Shown piece by piece: positions 26,686 through 35,815 of a stretch of 64,000 nt of DNA. Every line of letters starts with the position of its first letter. The stretch's first letter is position 1. Source of the stretch: Ferrigenium straubiae (lineage in GTDB: Bacteria; Pseudomonadota; Gammaproteobacteria; Burkholderiales; Gallionellaceae); the NCBI GenBank assembly GCA_019449655.1, contig JAHQXD010000001.1, positions 610,649 to 674,648 of the forward strand, in the 5' to 3' direction. The position numbers and the translations under genes are program-made. The notes under the pieces were generated by a model. It was not told the origin of the DNA. It did no database searches and saw nothing but the letters and a program-made list of their open reading frames with translations.

Positions 26686-29304
26686 TTACTGCCCGGCTGC
26701 TTCTTTCTGTGCGAGGCTATCGGTCATCTTCAGGCCGCCCAGTACCAGATAGGTCTCCGGCTTGTCCTCACCAATTGCCGCTTCGGCCGGAGCGGCATTT
26801 TCCTCTGCCTGCACCGTGACGCCCGGCTGCATGGCTACCGGCTGTGCGGCAATAATTGGCTGGGTGAGGGAAGTTTCCTGCGGCTGCAGCACCGACAGCG
26901 TAAGCCCTAGCGCTGCCACGGCCGAAACCAGCCCCGCGCCTATCGCCAGCCAGCCGATTCTCTGGTTTCTGCGCGAACCTGCCGCCGCTTGAAGCACGGC
27001 CGCTTCGGCGCTCGACTGCTCCGCTTGCGCGCGCAGACGCGCGCTTTCCTTCTCTTCCAGTTCGGCGCGTAGCCCCGCGGCCTGCGCCGCTTTCTGCGCT
27101 TGTCTTGCCTTGGTCTGCGCCGCTTCGCGGGCGCGCTGTTCGGCGGCTTCGCGTTCTTCCAGAATCGCATTCGCCTGCGTCTCGGCCTTCACGCGCATTT
27201 CGATCTCGGCCAGCAGCCGCTGCTCGTTTTCCAGTTTTACCCGCTGCTGCTCCAGCAGTTTTTGCCCTTCCTCATGCTGGCGCTGCGCAAGCTGTCCGGC
27301 ACGCTCCGCCATGGCCGCCTGTTCCGACGCCGTCTGCCGTGCAACCTCCTCGGCTTGCAGGCGTTCCCGCTCCGCTGCCGCGGCCTTGCGTGCCTCTTCG
27401 ACATGCAGCCTCGCCATTTCCTCCGCATGCTGCGTCGCGGTGTCGCGCGCCAGTTCCGCATCGGCGATCTGCTTGCGGAAGGCCACGGCGGCATGCGCCT
27501 CGGCGCGGATTCTTTCCTCCGTCGCCTGGAGCGCCCGGCTTTCCTCATCCGCGCGGACTTTGGCCATGTTCATGAGGCGCACCGCCGCCAGCTCCTTCTC
27601 CCGCGCGACCTGCGCGGCCTGCTCATTCAGCCTGCCAGTCGCCTCGGCGGCCTCAATGGCGCGCGTCTCGAGCTTGATGCACTCGTTATACGCCTCGATG
27701 GAGCGCAGCTCGGCCGCCATGCGCGCCTCGATTGTGGCGAGGGCCTGCTTCTCGGCCTCGATGTTCTGCTCGGCCATCCGCAGCGCCTCGCGCGCCGTGG
27801 TGATGCGCTCATTTGCCGCATCGATCTCGCGCTTTTCGGCCTGCAGTCTGGCGTCCATCTCCCGTGCGGCAAGCAGCTCCGCCTCTGCATGCTGCTGGGC
27901 GAGCATGGCCAGATCCTGCTCCGCCTGGAGCTTGTGCGCGGCAGCCTGTTTGGCCGTGGCCTCGGCATTCAGCCGATCCCGCGCCTCCTGCTCGGCGCGG
28001 CGCAGCAGGGTGTTGGCTTCCTCGCGCTGCTGCAATACCTTCTTGTCGGCTTCGGTCTGAGCCTGCAGCAGCGCAGCCGCCTCCTGCTCGGCCTTGAGCT
28101 TGCGCTCCGCCGTCACCCGCGCGGCGGCTTCCGCTTCGGCGCGCTGACGGGCCATCTCGTGGGCGAGGCGCTCGTCGCGCTCGCGCGACTCGGCATCGAC
28201 CCTTGCCTGCTCCTCGGCGAGCTTGCGCTGGGCGGCAAGCGCCGCGGCAGTCTGCTCCGCCGCCATCCGCGCCTTCGCGGCCTGCTCGGCGTCGCGGAAT
28301 GCGGCCAGCCGCTGCTCGATTTCCTGCAGCACCATCGCCTCGGCGCGCGCGCGCGAATCCGCAGCCTCGGCGGCGGCCCGCTCGGTCTGGAGCTTGGAGG
28401 CCGCGAGTTCGACGGTCAGCTGCTCCTTGCCGATCTTTTCCTCGATGGCGCGCGCGATCGCCTGATCCGTCGATTCCTTTTCCTGGGCAAGCTTTGCAAG
28501 CTCCTGCTCCAGCTTCGCGCGGTTCTCCGCCGCCTGGGTGGCGCGCTGCTCGGCCTCGGCGCGCTGGCCGATCTTCTCCAGCTCGGCCAGTTCGGCGTCG
28601 GTCCGCACCTTGGCAAGGCGCGCCTCCTCGGCTTCCGCTTCCGCGCGCTGCAAGGCTGCTTCGCGCAGGCGCGACTCCAGCCGCAGCTTTTCTTCGGCAT
28701 GCTCCTTCTGCGCCTGCTCCGCCGCAAGGCGCTCCGCAACCGCATGCTCGGTACGTGCCAATATCTCAGAAATGCTGATGCGGATGGAATGGATTTCGGC
28801 CTCGGCGCGCTGCTTGGCATCCTGCTCCGCCTTGCGCTGCTGCTCGATCAGCACCGCAAGTTCGCGCTCCGCCTTGGTCCGGCTCTCGGCGGCAGTACGC
28901 GCGAACAGCTCGTGCTGGAGGCGCTGGTTCATCTCGTCCTGCGCCTCCTGCTCGGCGCGCAGCCGCGCCTGGTTTTCTTCCTGGATGCGCAGCTCGCAGG
29001 ACAGCTTCTCCTGCAGCTCGCGGGCCAGCTTCTTCTCGGCATCGAGCTTGGCCTGAGTGATCTCCCCGAGGCGTACCTCGTCCTTGCTGTTGGCCTCGAT
29101 CAGCGCGGCCAGCTCCGCCTCGGTACGCGCGCGCGCCTGGGCCACTGCGCGCGCGTGCGCCTCGGCGCGGGCGCGCGCCTGCGCGGAAATGTCCGCCTGC
29201 GCCTCGGCCTCGATGCGCGCGCGTGCCTCCTGGATGGCCTGCGATTCGGCGATGTATTCCTCGCTGTCGTTGTTGACGAGTCGGATGATGGCTGGTTTCG
29301 ACAT
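26686..29304 (-). CDS. Giant Ala/Glu/Arg-rich coiled-coil membrane-anchored protein
   Basis: 872 residues from the ATG at 29304, chosen for GGGAG upstream and a non-repetitive start (MSKPAIIRLVNNDSEEYIAE). Residues of about 25 to 780 are almost uninterrupted heptad-like sequence rich in Ala, Glu, Arg and Gln (ARARAEAHARAVAQARARTE; LAEEQARVDAESRERDE). One membrane helix follows (IGWLAIGAGLVSAVAALGLT, about 784-808), then a Pro/Gln/Ala-rich tail of 65 residues. The predicted topology is a long cytoplasmic coiled coil anchored near its C-terminus. Superficially TolA- or SMC-like in composition, but no domain is recognised; function unknown. Confidence 0.8.
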   Translation of the reverse strand: MSKPAIIRLVNNDSEEYIAESQAIQEARARIEAEAQADISAQARARAEAHARAVAQARARTEAELAALIEANSKDEVRLGEITQAKLDAEKKLARELQEKLSCELRIQEENQARLRAEQEAQDEMNQRLQHELFARTAAESRTKAERELAVLIEQQRKAEQDAKQRAEAEIHSIRISISEILARTEHAVAERLAAEQAQKEHAEEKLRLESRLREAALQRAEAEAEEARLAKVRTDAELAELEKIGQRAEAEQRATQAAENRAKLEQELAKLAQEKESTDQAIARAIEEKIGKEQLTVELAASKLQTERAAAEAADSRARAEAMVLQEIEQRLAAFRDAEQAAKARMAAEQTAAALAAQRKLAEEQARVDAESRERDERLAHEMARQRAEAEAAARVTAERKLKAEQEAAALLQAQTEADKKVLQQREEANTLLRRAEQEARDRLNAEATAKQAAAHKLQAEQDLAMLAQQHAEAELLAAREMDARLQAEKREIDAANERITTAREALRMAEQNIEAEKQALATIEARMAAELRSIEAYNECIKLETRAIEAAEATGRLNEQAAQVAREKELAAVRLMNMAKVRADEESRALQATEERIRAEAHAAVAFRKQIADAELARDTATQHAEEMARLHVEEARKAAAAERERLQAEEVARQTASEQAAMAERAGQLAQRQHEEGQKLLEQQRVKLENEQRLLAEIEMRVKAETQANAILEEREAAEQRAREAAQTKARQAQKAAQAAGLRAELEEKESARLRAQAEQSSAEAAVLQAAAGSRRNQRIGWLAIGAGLVSAVAALGLTLSVLQPQETSLTQPIIAAQPVAMQPGVTVQAEENAAPAEAAIGEDKPETYLVLGGLKMTDSLAQKEAAGQ

Positions 29305-29428
29305 GGCGCTGCTCCCTTGTGCTGGCCGGTGCGCGATTGCACCCATTACCACACCGTCAAGATAGCAGTTCGGACGGCAGGCAAAGCGGGAAACAGAACG
29401 GAAAAACCGGGTTATTTCGAGGAGAAAA

Positions 29429-30352
29429 TCAAAGGCCGCTGAGCACCTTGAGATGAGCCAGCGCGCTGCGCCCCAGCGCGGGCAGTTCGTAGCCGCCTTC
29501 GAGCACCGAAACGATGCGGCGCTGCGCATATTCCTCGGCGATTCGCTTGACCTCCGCCGTCACCCAGGCGTAGTCCGCCTCGGTAAGGCGCAGCCCCGCC
29601 ATGTCGTCGTCGCGGTGCGCGTCGAAGCCTGCCGAGACCAGCAGCAACTCGGGCCGGAATCGCTCCAGCGCGGGCAGCCAGTGTTGCGTGACCGCGGCGC
29701 GGAAACCGGCCCCATCGGTTCCGGCGGGAAGCGGCACGTTGATGATGTGGTCGTTGCCACTGTCCGCCCCCTTGTAGGGATAGTACGGATGCTGAAAGGT
29801 GGAGCACAGCATCACGCGCGGATCGTCGTGGAAGATGTCCTCGGTGCCGTTGCCGTGGTGCACGTCGAAGTCCGCGATCGCGACGCGCTTGAGGCCATGC
29901 TGCGCGAACGCATGCGCCACGCCGACCGCGACGTTGTTGAAGATGCAGAAGCCCATCGCGCGCCCGCGTTCGGCGTGGTGGCCGGGCGGGCGGATGTTGC
30001 AGAAGGCGTTCTCGACCCTGCCCGCCATCACGAGATCCACGCCCAGCACCGCCGCACCCGCCGCACGCAGGGCGGCCGGATAGCTGAACGGGTTCATCGC
30101 GGTGTCCGGGTCGAGCTGCACCATGCCGTGCTGTGGCGCGGCAGCCGCAATAGCATCGACATAGTCTACGTCATGCACGCGCAGCAACTGTTCGCGCGTC
30201 GCCTCCGGCGCCTCGTGGCGCTGCAGGTAATCCATCAGCCCGGCGGCGATCAGCCGGTCCTCAATGGCATGGATGCGCGCCGGCGATTCCGGATGGTATT
30301 CGCCCATGTCGTGCTTGAGGCAGAGGGGATGAGTGATGTAAGCAGTCTGCAT
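29429..30352 (-). CDS. Histone-deacetylase-family (class II type) lysine deacetylase
   Basis: 307 residues from the ATG at 30352; the frame upstream runs antisense through the next gene. Zn-dependent deacetylase motifs are all present: the CNIRPPGHHAERGRAMGF His-His pair, the metal-binding DFDVHHGNGTEDIF, LLVSAGFDAHRDD and LEGGYELPAL. It probably removes acetyl groups from lysines or polyamines. It is transcribed divergently, 66 bases apart, from a Pat-type protein acetyltransferase, suggesting a functional writer/eraser pair. Confidence 0.92.
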   Translation of the reverse strand: MQTAYITHPLCLKHDMGEYHPESPARIHAIEDRLIAAGLMDYLQRHEAPEATREQLLRVHDVDYVDAIAAAAPQHGMVQLDPDTAMNPFSYPAALRAAGAAVLGVDLVMAGRVENAFCNIRPPGHHAERGRAMGFCIFNNVAVGVAHAFAQHGLKRVAIADFDVHHGNGTEDIFHDDPRVMLCSTFQHPYYPYKGADSGNDHIINVPLPAGTDGAGFRAAVTQHWLPALERFRPELLLVSAGFDAHRDDDMAGLRLTEADYAWVTAEVKRIAEEYAQRRIVSVLEGGYELPALGRSALAHLKVLSGL

Positions 30353-30418
30353 AATGGCGCCCCGGCGATGGCTCGGTGCTATCATACCCAACATCCCCAT
30401 CCCCTGAGGAAAGATGTC

Positions 30419-33097
30419 ATGGGCAAACATTACCTCAGCACCCTGTTCGCCCCCAAGTCGGTCGCGGTGTTCGGCGCGAGCGACCGGCCCGACTCGGTCG
30501 GCCAGATCGTGTTCAAGAACATGCTGGAGAGCGGCTTCCAGGGCGCGCTCTACCCGATCAACCCGAAGCATCCCGAGGTGCAGGGCAGCCCCGCCTACGC
30601 GCGCATCGCCGACATCAATGAATCCGTGGAACTCGCGGTGATCGCCACGCCGCCGCAGACCGTGCCGGGGCTCATCGAGGAGTGCGGTATCCACGGCGTG
30701 AAGGCGGCGGTCATCATCACCGCGGGCTTCGCCGAGGCCGGCGCGGAGGGCGCGGCGCTGGAGCGCCAGCTTCTGGAGACCGCGCGCCGCTACGGCATCC
30801 GCCTCATCGGGCCGAATTGCCTCGGCATCATGCGCCCCTCCATCGGCCTGAACGCCACCTTCAACAAGGGCGGCGCAAACCCCGGCAACATCGCCTTCGT
30901 CTCGCAGTCCGGCGCGCTGTGCACCGCAATCCTCGACTGGGCGCAGGTCAACGACGTCGGCTTTTCCAGCGTGGTGTCGATGGGCTCCTCGACCGACGTG
31001 GACTTCGGCGAGATCCTCGACTACCTGGTGTCCGACGCGAGCACCTCCAGCATCCTGATGTACATCGAGGGCATCCGCAACGCGCGCCGCTTCATGAGCG
31101 CGATGCGCGCCGCCGCGCGCATCAAGCCGGTGATCCTCATCAAGGTCGGCCGCCACGCGGCGGGCTCGAAGGCGGCACTGTCGCACACCGCCTCGCTGGT
31201 CGGCGCGGACGACGTATTCGATGCGGCGGTGAGCCGCGTCGGCGTGGTGCGCGTGCAGTCCGTCACGCAGCTCTTCACCGCCGCCAAGGCGCTCTCCTGC
31301 GGCTTCCGCCCCGTCGGCAACCGCCTCGCCATCGTCACCAACGGCGGCGGCCCCGGCGTGATGGCCGCCGACCGCGCCGCTGACCTCGGGCTTGCGATGG
31401 CCACGCTGTCGGACGCCACCATCGAATACCTCAACCAGCACCTGCCGCCGAACTGGTCGCACGGCAACCCGGTGGACGTGATCGGCGATGCGCCCGCGGA
31501 GCGCTACCATCACGCCGTGAAGGCCTGCCTCGAGGACGATAACGTGGACGGCGTGCTCGCAATCCTCACGCCGCAGGCGATGACCCGTCCGCTCGAATCG
31601 GCGCAGGCGCTGATCGCCCTCGCCGACACCCACAGCAAGCCGCTGCTGACCTGCTGGATGGGCGAGACGCAGGTCGCCCCGGCGCGCGAGGTTTTCTCGA
31701 AGGCGCGCCGGCCGCACTTCCGCACACCGGAACCCGCGGTCGAGGTGTTCTCGCACCTTTCCGCCTACTACCGCAACCAGAAGCTCCTGATGCAGATGCC
31801 CGGCCCGCTCTCGCACCACGCAGAGCCGGACGTGGAAAGCGCGCGCCTCATCATCGAGGGCGCGATGCAGGAGCACCGCAAGGTACTCACCGAGATGGAA
31901 TCCAAGGCGCTGCTCTCCGCCTTCCGCATCCCTGTCGCGCGCACCATGGTCGCGCACTCACCCAACGAAGCGCTGCTGATCGCACAACAGATCGGCTTCC
32001 CGGTCGCGATGAAGGTCAACTCACCCGACATCACGCACAAGAGCGATGCCGGCGGCGTGGTGCTCAACCTCAACAACGCCCACGAGGTGCGCGCCGCCTA
32101 CCAGCACATCATCGACAACGTACAGCATAACCGCCCCGGCGCAAAGGTGGACGGCATCTCCATCGAGCCGATGGTCGTCAAGCCGAACGGGCGCGAGCTG
32201 ATGATCGGCGTGACCAGCGACCCGGCGTTCGGCCCGGTGATCACCTTCGGCGCGGGCGGCACTGCGGTCGAGGTCATGGGCGACCGCGCCGTCGCGCTGC
32301 CGCCGCTCAACGGCTTCCTGGTGAACGAGTTGATCCGCGGGACGCGCATCTCGAAGATGCTCGGCGCGTTCCGCCACATGGCGCCCGCCAGCATCGAGGC
32401 GCTCGAAGACGTGCTGCTGCGCGTCTCGGAAATGGTCTGCGAACTGCCGCTGCTCAAGGAGATGGACATCAACCCGCTGATCCTCGACGAGCATGGCGCG
32501 CTTGCCGCCGATGCGCGCGTAGTGGTCGAATACCGCCAGCCCAGCGCCGACCGCTACGCGCACATGGCGATCTACCCCTACCCCACGCAGCTCGTCAGCC
32601 AGTGGCAGCTCGCCGACGGCACCGACATCACCATCCGCCCGATCCGCCCGGAAGACGCCGACCTGGAGATACGCTTCGTACACGGCCTGTCGGACGAATC
32701 CAAGTATTTCCGCTTCATGAGCAGCGTCCAGGAACTCACCGAGACCATGGCGGTGCGCTTCACCCAGCTCGACTACAGCCGCGAGCTCGCGCTGGTCGCC
32801 GTGACCGGCGAAGAGGGCAAGGAAGTCGAGCTCGGCGTGACGCGCTACGCCATCAACCCGGACGGTGACACCTGCGAATTCGCGCTGGTGGTCGCGGACA
32901 GCATGCAGGGCAAGGGACTCGGGCAGAAGCTCATGGTCGCCCTCATGGAAGCCGCGCGCGACCGGGGACTGTCGGTGATCGAAGGCGAAGTGCTGGTCAA
33001 CAACCACAAGATGCTCAAGCTCATGACCCGCCTCGGCTTCGCGATCAAGCCGAGCGAGGAGGACCCGGGCATCGTGAAGGTGAGCAAGGCGCTTTAG
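30419..33097 (+). CDS. Pat/YfiQ-type protein lysine acetyltransferase (ACD domain + GNAT)
   Basis: 892 residues from the ATG at 30419 (GAGGAAAG upstream), the size of Salmonella Pat. Layout: a CoA-binding domain (LFAPKSVAVFGASDRPDSVG), succinyl-CoA-ligase-like domains (GPNCLGIMRPSIGLNATF; TNGGGPGVMAADRA), an ATP-grasp-like segment (PVAMKVNSPDITHKSDAGGV) and a C-terminal GNAT domain from about residue 735 with acetyl-CoA loop SMQGKGLGQKL. In Pat proteins the ADP-forming part is regulatory and the GNAT domain acetylates enzymes such as acetyl-CoA synthetase. It is followed by a terminator. Confidence 0.93.
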   Translation: MGKHYLSTLFAPKSVAVFGASDRPDSVGQIVFKNMLESGFQGALYPINPKHPEVQGSPAYARIADINESVELAVIATPPQTVPGLIEECGIHGVKAAVIITAGFAEAGAEGAALERQLLETARRYGIRLIGPNCLGIMRPSIGLNATFNKGGANPGNIAFVSQSGALCTAILDWAQVNDVGFSSVVSMGSSTDVDFGEILDYLVSDASTSSILMYIEGIRNARRFMSAMRAAARIKPVILIKVGRHAAGSKAALSHTASLVGADDVFDAAVSRVGVVRVQSVTQLFTAAKALSCGFRPVGNRLAIVTNGGGPGVMAADRAADLGLAMATLSDATIEYLNQHLPPNWSHGNPVDVIGDAPAERYHHAVKACLEDDNVDGVLAILTPQAMTRPLESAQALIALADTHSKPLLTCWMGETQVAPAREVFSKARRPHFRTPEPAVEVFSHLSAYYRNQKLLMQMPGPLSHHAEPDVESARLIIEGAMQEHRKVLTEMESKALLSAFRIPVARTMVAHSPNEALLIAQQIGFPVAMKVNSPDITHKSDAGGVVLNLNNAHEVRAAYQHIIDNVQHNRPGAKVDGISIEPMVVKPNGRELMIGVTSDPAFGPVITFGAGGTAVEVMGDRAVALPPLNGFLVNELIRGTRISKMLGAFRHMAPASIEALEDVLLRVSEMVCELPLLKEMDINPLILDEHGALAADARVVVEYRQPSADRYAHMAIYPYPTQLVSQWQLADGTDITIRPIRPEDADLEIRFVHGLSDESKYFRFMSSVQELTETMAVRFTQLDYSRELALVAVTGEEGKEVELGVTRYAINPDGDTCEFALVVADSMQGKGLGQKLMVALMEAARDRGLSVIEGEVLVNNHKMLKLMTRLGFAIKPSEEDPGIVKVSKAL

Positions 33098-33133
33098 GGC
33101 TTCCCCGGCAGGACTTTGCCATTACGGAAAACA

Positions 33134-33164
33134 AAAACGGGCCTCGATTCGAGGCCCGTTTTTT
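33134..33164 (+). terminator. Rho-independent terminator after the acetyltransferase
   Basis: CGGGCCTCG (33138-33146) and CGAGGCCCG (33150-33158) pair around ATT, followed by TTTTTT. Four preceding A residues extend the stem and make it usable from both strands. Confidence 0.88.
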
Positions 33165-33219
33165 GCCGGGAGATAAAATTTGGGCACGGAAACAGGTATT
33201 CAACCAGGATACAAATAAA

Positions 33220-34329
33220 TTACTTGAAATCCCATTTCATCTGCTCCTGGACACTGATGTTTTCTGATGTTTTTGCACACAGGCCGACATAACTCGTAAA
33301 GCGCGGCGGTTGCGCTATGCCTTCGGCAAGCAGCCTTTCATTGTCGAAAACATAATTCAATTCGGCAAATCCCCCATACAAGCGAAGCGCCTGCAAAACA
33401 AGCCGCCTGTTGCATGGCCCGACACGCTCCTTGAACTCGTCGGCGAGTTCCATGATTTCATCCTGGCTCACCTTTTGATAGTGGGTGCTGCATGGCTCCA
33501 CTCCGCGTGCCCTCGCCATCGGGATGTCTATTTCTTCGATCGTGCAACTGCTCCCCACGCCAGCCGAAACATGGTAGAGGTCATGAGCAAGCTGCTCTTT
33601 CAGGGCAAGCTTCACCAATGCATCCGCACAATAATCGACAGGAATGATATCGACTTTCTCGTCCAGCCCGCATGTGAACTTTCCAAGCATCTGCACCATG
33701 CGGAGCACCCAGAAAATACTGCCCGAGGGCTTGCAGCCCAAACGGGTATGGCCAACCACGATCGATGGGCGGGCGACCACGAATGGCAACTCCGGCAGTT
33801 CGCTCCTGATCTTGTGCTCGATTTCGGCTTTCGATGCAGTGTAGGGCACAAGGTGCTCTTCTTCCGGCGCAATATCCCAAGATTCCCTGATCGGCGACTG
33901 ATGATTGGTGCCGCAAGCCATCGCGGTGCCCACATGCAGGAAGCGCTTCAACTTCTGCGATTTCGCCATTCTTTGCGCAAACGCAAAAGTGCCAACCACA
34001 TTGACGGGTCGGATAAGCGGGTTATTGGCAAAAGAAGCGATTGCCGCGCAATTGATCACATGGGTAACATCATCAAGGCGCCGGTCGCCCGTAAATGCAA
34101 TGACATCGTTGAAATCGCCGAGCAGGATCTGGCCTTCGGTCAATCCATTTAACTGCGAGGCTGGAACCTCGAACAACTGAAGCTGCTGCCGGATTCGTTC
34201 GAGACCTTCCCCGGCATTCGCAGCGCGGACCAACAACAGCAATGAGGAAGCCAAACCGCGCTGAATCAGGTTCGCAACAACGGCGCCACCAAGAAAACCG
34301 GTTGCGCCCGTAACAAGAATATATGACAT
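33220..34329 (-). CDS. SDR oxidoreductase, thioester-reductase-like
   Basis: 369 residues. The Rossmann motif VTGATGFLGG is at residues 6-15, the catalytic YTASK near 185, and the general pattern (GDFNDVIAFTGDRRLDDVTH; HVINCAAIASFANNP; VVGTFAFAQRMAK) matches NAD(P)-dependent extended SDRs of the male-sterility/thioester-reductase type, which reduce acyl-thioesters or modify sugars. The substrate is not evident. Its ATG lies within about 5 bases of the end of a decayed IS element, so its original promoter may have been lost or replaced. Codon use is less GC-biased than in flanking genes. Confidence 0.75.
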   Translation of the reverse strand: MSYILVTGATGFLGGAVVANLIQRGLASSLLLLVRAANAGEGLERIRQQLQLFEVPASQLNGLTEGQILLGDFNDVIAFTGDRRLDDVTHVINCAAIASFANNPLIRPVNVVGTFAFAQRMAKSQKLKRFLHVGTAMACGTNHQSPIRESWDIAPEEEHLVPYTASKAEIEHKIRSELPELPFVVARPSIVVGHTRLGCKPSGSIFWVLRMVQMLGKFTCGLDEKVDIIPVDYCADALVKLALKEQLAHDLYHVSAGVGSSCTIEEIDIPMARARGVEPCSTHYQKVSQDEIMELADEFKERVGPCNRRLVLQALRLYGGFAELNYVFDNERLLAEGIAQPPRFTSYVGLCAKTSENISVQEQMKWDFK

Positions 34330-34333
34330 TATG

Positions 34334-34751
34334 AGGGGGGCCTGAATTTTGTGTAAACGGAATTCGTCAATGCTGCGGCATCCTGTCGCCGAGCTGGATA
34401 GTAACCCAGTTGAGTGCGGCCTTCCAGTCCCTTATCGGCATCGTCCATTTCCGGCTGATATTTTGCTGGGCGAGATAGAACAGCTTTAACAGCGCCTCGT
34501 CGGGCGGAAACGAGCTTCGGTTCTTGGTGATCTTCCTCAGGCTCATGTTGAGCAACTCGATGGCATTGGTGGTGTAAACCTTCCTGATCTCCGGCGGGTA
34601 ATCGAAGAACAGAATGACGCACGCCCAGTTGCGCCGCCAGGACTGCGCGATAGTCGGCTCCCCATTTTGCCTCGAATTCATCCAGCTGCTGTTCGGCTTC
34701 TTCGACCATGGCGGCACTGTTTGTCGCCCAGTCGCTCAATATCGACCTCAC
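34334..34751 (-). pseudogene. IS256-family transposase remnant with IS end
   Basis: Two overlapping minus-strand frames together encode the C-terminal third of a mutator-type transposase. One gives AEQQLDEFEAKWG; the other gives VILFFDYPPEIRKVYTTNAI, SLRKITKNRSSFP and NISRKWTMPIRDWKAALN, all diagnostic of IS256-type transposases. A frameshift near 34650 separates them, and the N-terminal two thirds with most of the catalytic DDE residues is missing. Sequence 34334-34355 (GGGGCCTGAATTTTGTGTAA) resembles an IS256-family terminal repeat. It is an inactive scar. Confidence 0.85.
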
Positions 34752-34838
34752 ACTGGGGCAGCAACTGACCCTCCTCAGCGTTGCTGATGCTGACCTTACG
34801 AAGTCAAAGGTACCGAAGTCAAATTTGTTTTTAGTGAT

Positions 34839-35789
34839 TTAGGGCAAGGCTGAAGCCAAGCGCCGCCGGAACACATAGACGGCAGATTCCAGTTCGGGCG
34901 GTAGCACCAGCGCCGCCAATCCCCTGTCCTCCTCCAGCTCGAAGGTCGATTGCTGCCGGTAGTCTTTCCAGTTACCGAAGGCGAATTGGTGGCGGCTGCC
35001 GATGACAATGTAGAGCTGCACGCTGGGCGTGGCGAACACGTGGCGCTCGAAATCATTCTGCGACGGCGGCCATGAGCAGATGACCACCTCTGGGGAGTAG
35101 GTTGCTAGTGCCTCGCGCGCATCGAGTTTGACGACCCAGTCGGGGTATTCCACGGATTGGCTCCAGCCGTGACTGTCTGTTGCGGCGATCTCTACCCCCC
35201 TACCCCTCAGGAAGCGCGTCAGCGTGCCGTCGCCCGCGCCGATCTCCAGGCAGCTTCGGGAGGCGATCATTCCGGCCAGCGCCTCGACCAGTTCGCGCGA
35301 ATAGAAGCAGTAGATGCCCTTCGGTTGCACCAGCGGCATGAGGCGTTTCTTCTGCCAGACCATCGGCCAGAGCAGGCGGAACCAGAACAGCGACACCGGC
35401 TTGCGCGCCAGCCCCCTTGAAAACAGCAGCTTCTGCGCGACGAAGCCGTTGAACCAGTTGAAGCGCAGCCTGCCTTTGGTCGCGCCTGCATCGGCGGCCA
35501 GCGTGGAGAGGCAGAGCTTCCTGACGGACTCGTGCGCCATGCGGCTGCGGATGAATTGCGACAGAGCGGCTTCCCGGTTTTGCTGTGATTTTTTGGGCGG
35601 CGCGGCGAGGCGCTCGAGGTAGGCCTTGAGTTCCTCCGCCGCGCCGCGCTCGACGATGGCGGAAATCTCCCGCTGCACCGCCGCCCATTCTGCGGGGTAC
35701 CGGGCGCATAGCTCATCCAGTGAGGGGTTGGCCTTCAGCCACTCCAGGGTTTTCGTGTAGCCCTCTTGCTTCATGAAAATATTCGACAC
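34839..35789 (-). CDS. Putative SAM-dependent methyltransferase
   Basis: 316 residues from a GTG at 35789; an ATG at 35774 is an equally possible start, and neither has a clear ribosome site. The first half is helical and unrecognised (TLEWLKANPSLDELCARYPA; LSQFIRSRMAHESVRKLCLS). The second half has a class I methyltransferase motif I, CLEIGAGDGTLTRFL near residue 185, followed by VEIAATDSHGW and the YSPEVVICSWPPSQND post-motif. No substrate can be named. It follows hoxW on the same strand after 26 bases and could be co-transcribed with the hydrogenase genes. Confidence 0.65.
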   Translation of the reverse strand: MSNIFMKQEGYTKTLEWLKANPSLDELCARYPAEWAAVQREISAIVERGAAEELKAYLERLAAPPKKSQQNREAALSQFIRSRMAHESVRKLCLSTLAADAGATKGRLRFNWFNGFVAQKLLFSRGLARKPVSLFWFRLLWPMVWQKKRLMPLVQPKGIYCFYSRELVEALAGMIASRSCLEIGAGDGTLTRFLRGRGVEIAATDSHGWSQSVEYPDWVVKLDAREALATYSPEVVICSWPPSQNDFERHVFATPSVQLYIVIGSRHQFAFGNWKDYRQQSTFELEEDRGLAALVLPPELESAVYVFRRRLASALP

Positions 35790-35815
35790 TGCAGGAATGA
35801 GTGGGGCGAAGCTTA

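Noticed and set aside
27100..29442. 780-codon open frame on the plus strand opposite the coiled-coil gene
   Set aside because: It is a by-product of the Ala/Glu/Arg codon bias of the minus-strand gene: Leu/Arg/Gly-rich translation, no ribosome site, no recognisable domain.
29453..30418. Extension of the acetyltransferase frame upstream by about 320 codons
   Set aside because: It runs antisense through the deacetylase gene; the ATG at 30419 has a good ribosome site and begins the conserved CoA-binding domain.
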